From positions 1,178,001-1,242,000 of the forward strand of contig NZ_VRUR01000002.1 of assembly GCF_008040165.1 (NCBI RefSeq): 64,000 bases of DNA, read 5' to 3'. The notes beneath the pieces are model-generated. The model did not search any database. It was not told the origin of the DNA and worked only from the letters and a program-made list of their open reading frames with translations. Positions 61,508 through 64,000 of this stretch are shown here, in pieces (position 1 is the stretch's first letter; every line of letters starts with the position of its first letter). Origin of the DNA: Flagellimonas hymeniacidonis (lineage in GTDB: Bacteria > Bacteroidota > Bacteroidia > Flavobacteriales > Flavobacteriaceae). Made by a program: the position numbers and the translations under genes.

Positions 61508-62279
61508 TTTCCAAAATATAATTTTCCAACTGTTTCAAACTAATTCTGTTTTCATAGATGGCTTTACCTATAATAGTTCCTTCACAACCAATTTCTGCTA
61601 GTTTCGGCAATTCTTCAAAACTGGAAATGCCACCACTGGCAATCAAGTTTATGCCAACAACTTCTGTATCCTCTACCCCACTCCCAGTCACCAAAGTTTC
61701 ATTTTTCATAGTCTTGGACAAAATCTTTTTATAAAGATCAAATGATGGGCCTTCCAGCATTCCATCTTTACTGATATCCGTACAAATGATGTATTTAACT
61801 CCTTTTTTCTGATACGATTGAATAAAAGGGATTAACTCCTTATCAGAGTCTTCCAACCATCCGGAAATTGATACTTTTTCATCTTTGGCGTCAGCACCCA
61901 AAATGATTTTTGTTGAGCCGTATTTTTGTAGCCACCCTAAGAAGGTTTCTTTATCCTTTACTGCAATACTCCCTCCTGTTATTTGACTTGCGCCGCACTC
62001 AAAAGCGATATGTAAGTCCTCATCCGCCTTTAAACCGCCTCCAAAATCAATTTTTAAACTGGTCTTGGTCGCGATACTTTCCAACACTTTATGGTTGACA
62101 ATATGCTTTGACTTGGCACCATCTAAATCCACCAAATGCAAATGCTCTATTCCATGAGCCTCAAATTGCATGGCAACTTCCAATGGATTTTCATTGTATA
62201 CCTTTTTGGTGTCATAATCGCCTTTGGATAATCTGACACACTTACCGTCGATAATATCTATAGCTGGAATTATTCGCAT
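61500..62279 (-). CDS. hisA: Phosphoribosylformimino-5-aminoimidazole carboxamide ribotide isomerase HisA
   Basis: The protein has 259 residues and a TIM barrel. [22 protein letters not shown] with catalytic Asp, [25 protein letters not shown] with the second Asp, and [14 protein letters not shown] are HisA landmarks. It is about 15 residues longer than many HisA proteins, with a small insertion near residue 205 ([19 protein letters not shown]). It overlaps the DinB-family gene by 8 bp and starts right after the GNAT gene. Confidence 0.94.
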   Translation of the reverse strand: MRIIPAIDIIDGKCVRLSKGDYDTKKVYNENPLEVAMQFEAHGIEHLHLVDLDGAKSKHIVNHKVLESIATKTSLKIDFGGGLKADEDLHIAFECGASQITGGSIAVKDKETFLGWLQKYGSTKIILGADAKDEKVSISGWLEDSDKELIPFIQSYQKKGVKYIICTDISKDGMLEGPSFDLYKKILSKTMKNETLVTGSGVEDTEVVGINLIASGGISSFEELPKLAEIGCEGTIIGKAIYENRISLKQLENYILENG

Positions 62280-62696
62280 TTAGTTCTTCTTTTTAAACAT
62301 CCATGTTTCAGGATTGGGAATGGATTCAAAACCATAAGTCGTATAAAGTGAGTGGGCATCATTGGTGCGTAATCCCATTCCTTTTACATTTTGTAATTCC
62401 GGGTAATTAAAAATATAGTCCAAAAGCATTTTTCCGATTCCTTTTCCTTGATGTTTTTCTACAACAAAAACATCCATTAACCACGCGAAAACCACAAAAT
62501 CCGTAACAATTCTGGCAAAGGCAATTTGTTCTCCATCTTTGGCGAAAACACCAAAACATAATGCATTCTCCATCGATTTAACCACCAACTCCTCACTTCT
62601 TCCTTTCGCCCAATAGGATTCTTCAGAAAGGTATTTATGAATCAATGGGACATCCATTTTTGATTTCTCAGTCGATATATAAAAATCAGCACTCAT
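62280..62696 (-). CDS. GNAT-family acetyltransferase within the his operon
   Basis: The protein has 138 residues. MDVFVVEKHQGKGIGKMLLDYIF contains the acetyl-CoA loop Q-x-x-G-x-G/A of GNAT enzymes, and LRTNDAHSLYTTYGFESI the C-terminal part. It starts in the stop codon of hisH (1-base overlap) and ends just before hisA, so it is cotranslated with both. Acceptor unknown. Confidence 0.88.
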   Translation of the reverse strand: MSADFYISTEKSKMDVPLIHKYLSEESYWAKGRSEELVVKSMENALCFGVFAKDGEQIAFARIVTDFVVFAWLMDVFVVEKHQGKGIGKMLLDYIFNYPELQNVKGMGLRTNDAHSLYTTYGFESIPNPETWMFKKKN

Positions 62697-63277
62697 TATA
62701 GTTCTAAAAAGTTTTTCAAAATCTGTGCTCCTACGTCACTACTTTTTTCAGGGTGAAATTGTGTTCCATAAAAATTATCTTTCTGCAATGCCGCGCTATA
62801 TCCCAGGGCATATTCTGATTCTGCTATAGTTCCATCACCAAGTGGCGCATAATAACTGTGCACCAAATAAATATGGGATTTTTCTGGAATGGTTTTGAAT
62901 AAATCTGATTTTAACTCACTGATTTCATTCCACCCTATTTGAGGCACTTTTACAGATTTTGGAAACTTCACCACATCTAAATCAAAAATTCCAAGCCCAT
63001 CAGTATTTCCTTCTTCGGAAAAATTACACATCAACTGCATTCCTAAACAAATACCCAAAACAGGCTGGTTTAAATTAGGGATTATCTTATCCAAACCACT
63101 TGTTCTTAACTTGGTCATTGCAGAGCTTGCTTCGCCTACCCCAGGAAATATCACTTTATCCGCATTTTGGATCTCCGCTACATTATCACTCAAAATAGCT
63201 TCGTACCCTAATCGCTGTATTGCAAATTTGATGCTTTGTATGTTTCCAGCTCCGTAATTTATTATTACAATTTTCAT
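62696..63277 (-). CDS. hisH: Imidazole glycerol phosphate synthase glutaminase subunit HisH
   Basis: The protein has 193 residues and is a class I glutamine amidotransferase. The nucleophile Cys is in PVLGICLGMQLM, and the His/Glu pair in GTQFHPEKSSD; IVIINYGAGNIQSIK is the usual start. It produces ammonia for HisF. It begins 1 base after the hisB stop. Confidence 0.95.
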   Translation of the reverse strand: MKIVIINYGAGNIQSIKFAIQRLGYEAILSDNVAEIQNADKVIFPGVGEASSAMTKLRTSGLDKIIPNLNQPVLGICLGMQLMCNFSEEGNTDGLGIFDLDVVKFPKSVKVPQIGWNEISELKSDLFKTIPEKSHIYLVHSYYAPLGDGTIAESEYALGYSAALQKDNFYGTQFHPEKSSDVGAQILKNFLEL

Positions 63278-64000
63278 CTACAGCATTCCTTTTGTAGATG
63301 GCAACACCATCTTTTCAACATCTCTTTTCACCGCCATTTTAATTGATTTTGCAAATGCTTTAAAAATTGCTTCGATTTTATGGTGCTCATTTGTTCCTTC
63401 AGCTTTCACGTTCAAGTTGGCCTTTGCGCCATCAGTAAAGGATTTAAAAAAGTGATGAAACATCTCTGTTGGCATATCACCAACTTTTTCACGATTAAAA
63501 TCTGCATCCCAAACCAACCAATTACGACCACCAAAATCAATTGCTACTTGTGCCAAGCAGTCATCCATGGGTAAACAGAAGCCATAACGTTCTATGCCTA
63601 GTTTATTCCCTAGAGCCTTAGAAAACACCTCTCCTAATGCAATGGCTGTATCTTCAATGGTATGGTGTTCATCCACTTCTAAATCACCGTTTACCTTTAT
63701 TTCCAAATCCATTTGCCCATGTCTGGCAAGTTGGTCCAACATATGATCAAAAAAAGCCAGCCCGGTATTGATGTTGCTTTTTCCAGTCCCATCTAGATTT
63801 AGTTTAATTTGGATATCCGTTTCATTGGTCTTTCTTGAAATCTCTGAAACCCGGTTTTCCAACTTTAAAAATTCATAGATCTTTTCCCAATCATTGCTCT
63901 CTAAAACGATATGATCGTCAAGTTCTTCTCGCTTTACCGTAATCTCCCCAGTTCCTAGATTAGTTTCATCATTAATGAAAATTCCTTTTGCACCTAAGTT
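63278..64000 (-). CDS. hisB: Bifunctional HisB, partial (runs off right edge)
   Basis: The frame stays open to base 64000, so the N-terminus is outside the window. The visible 240 residues contain the end of a HAD-type histidinol-phosphatase domain ([14 protein letters not shown] is the last conserved part) joined to a complete imidazoleglycerol-phosphate dehydratase: [33 protein letters not shown] and [16 protein letters not shown] carry the manganese-binding His/Glu residues. An internal ATG at 63862 would give only the dehydratase, but the upstream sequence continues the bifunctional protein. It is the first visible gene of the his operon; hisG, hisD and hisC are probably beyond the edge. 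Confidence 0.94.
   Translation of the reverse strand, partial: NLGAKGIFINDETNLGTGEITVKREELDDHIVLESNDWEKIYEFLKLENRVSEISRKTNETDIQIKLNLDGTGKSNINTGLAFFDHMLDQLARHGQMDLEIKVNGDLEVDEHHTIEDTAIALGEVFSKALGNKLGIERYGFCLPMDDCLAQVAIDFGGRNWLVWDADFNREKVGDMPTEMFHHFFKSFTDGAKANLNVKAEGTNEHHKIEAIFKAFAKSIKMAVKRDVEKMVLPSTKGML

Overview
The window looks like a piece of chromosome from a marine-type member of the Flavobacteriaceae (Bacteroidota); I do not assign a genus. Evidence seen directly: AT-rich DNA, very short convergent gaps, many SPII lipoproteins with a Cys followed by Asp/Ser/Asn-rich stretches, a short (287 aa) primary sigma factor of the Bacteroidota RpoD type, candidate promoters resembling the Bacteroidota TTTG/TAnnTTTG pattern, and families typical of the phylum (DUF2652, VPS10/BNR giants, FG-GAP proteins with one haem motif, carboxypeptidase-regulatory/TonB-plug proteins). 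No rRNA, tRNA, CRISPR array, insertion sequence or prophage was seen. || Layout. 0.2-8.6 kb: small lipoprotein, exported glutaredoxin-like protein, exported methyltransferase, a giant BNR/VPS10 protein, DUF3052, a cyclase-like DUF2652 protein and a lipoprotein trehalase. 8.8-11.3 kb: GntR regulator with a perfect palindrome just before its start, a membrane-anchored AraC regulator and a lipoprotein. 11.4-21.8 kb: one long minus-strand operon that combines a Tat-exported xanthine-dehydrogenase-family enzyme (2Fe-2S subunit plus molybdenum subunit) with moaD, moaA, mobA, moeB-rhodanese, a TauE/SafE permease, moeA, xdhC, mocA and an exported amidohydrolase; moaC and moaE are absent. 22-30.4 kb: VWA lipoprotein, DUF1080 hydrolase, then a compact envelope operon (haem-motif FG-GAP lipoprotein, 3D-domain protein, amidase, M14 peptidase), pirin and a serine hydrolase. 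30.6-38.2 kb: MenB, a lipoprotein with HExxH, a VWA/TonB-plug/TPR fusion, GAF-LuxR regulator, VOC protein and GH16 glucanase. 38.4-42.2 kb: a membrane DUF6843-like gene with cassette-like edges, a glycosyltransferase and a DEAD-type helicase. 42.4-45 kb: rpoD, a strong bidirectional terminator, two tandem related micropeptide ORFs of 32-33 residues, and a pair of unrecognised genes, one with a degenerate Hpt domain. 45-59.6 kb: dipeptidase, thioesterase, divergent phosphatidylserine decarboxylase-like gene, DUF72, DUF2461, the EpsC-CysM cysteine pair, tandem alpha/beta hydrolases, DUF418, a VWA/AAA+ pair, DUF1853 and an outer-membrane-like protein. 59.6-64 kb: the distal histidine operon hisB(partial)-hisH-GNAT-hisA-DinB-hisF-hisIE, running off the right edge. 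|| How the genes work together. The clearest multi-gene machine is the molybdenum-hydroxylase operon, in which enzyme, pterin assembly, nucleotide attachment, sulfuration chaperone, a candidate anion permease and a downstream amidohydrolase are translationally coupled. The envelope operon at 24-28 kb and the VWA/AAA+ pair at 55.3-58 kb are smaller conserved-looking units. The least explained signal is the pair of micropeptides between rpoD and the degenerate-Hpt locus: they share a Y-L-x-F-[IL]-Q-[DE]-L-N-[DE]-[MI]-L core, follow each other on one strand and end at a terminator that works in both directions.
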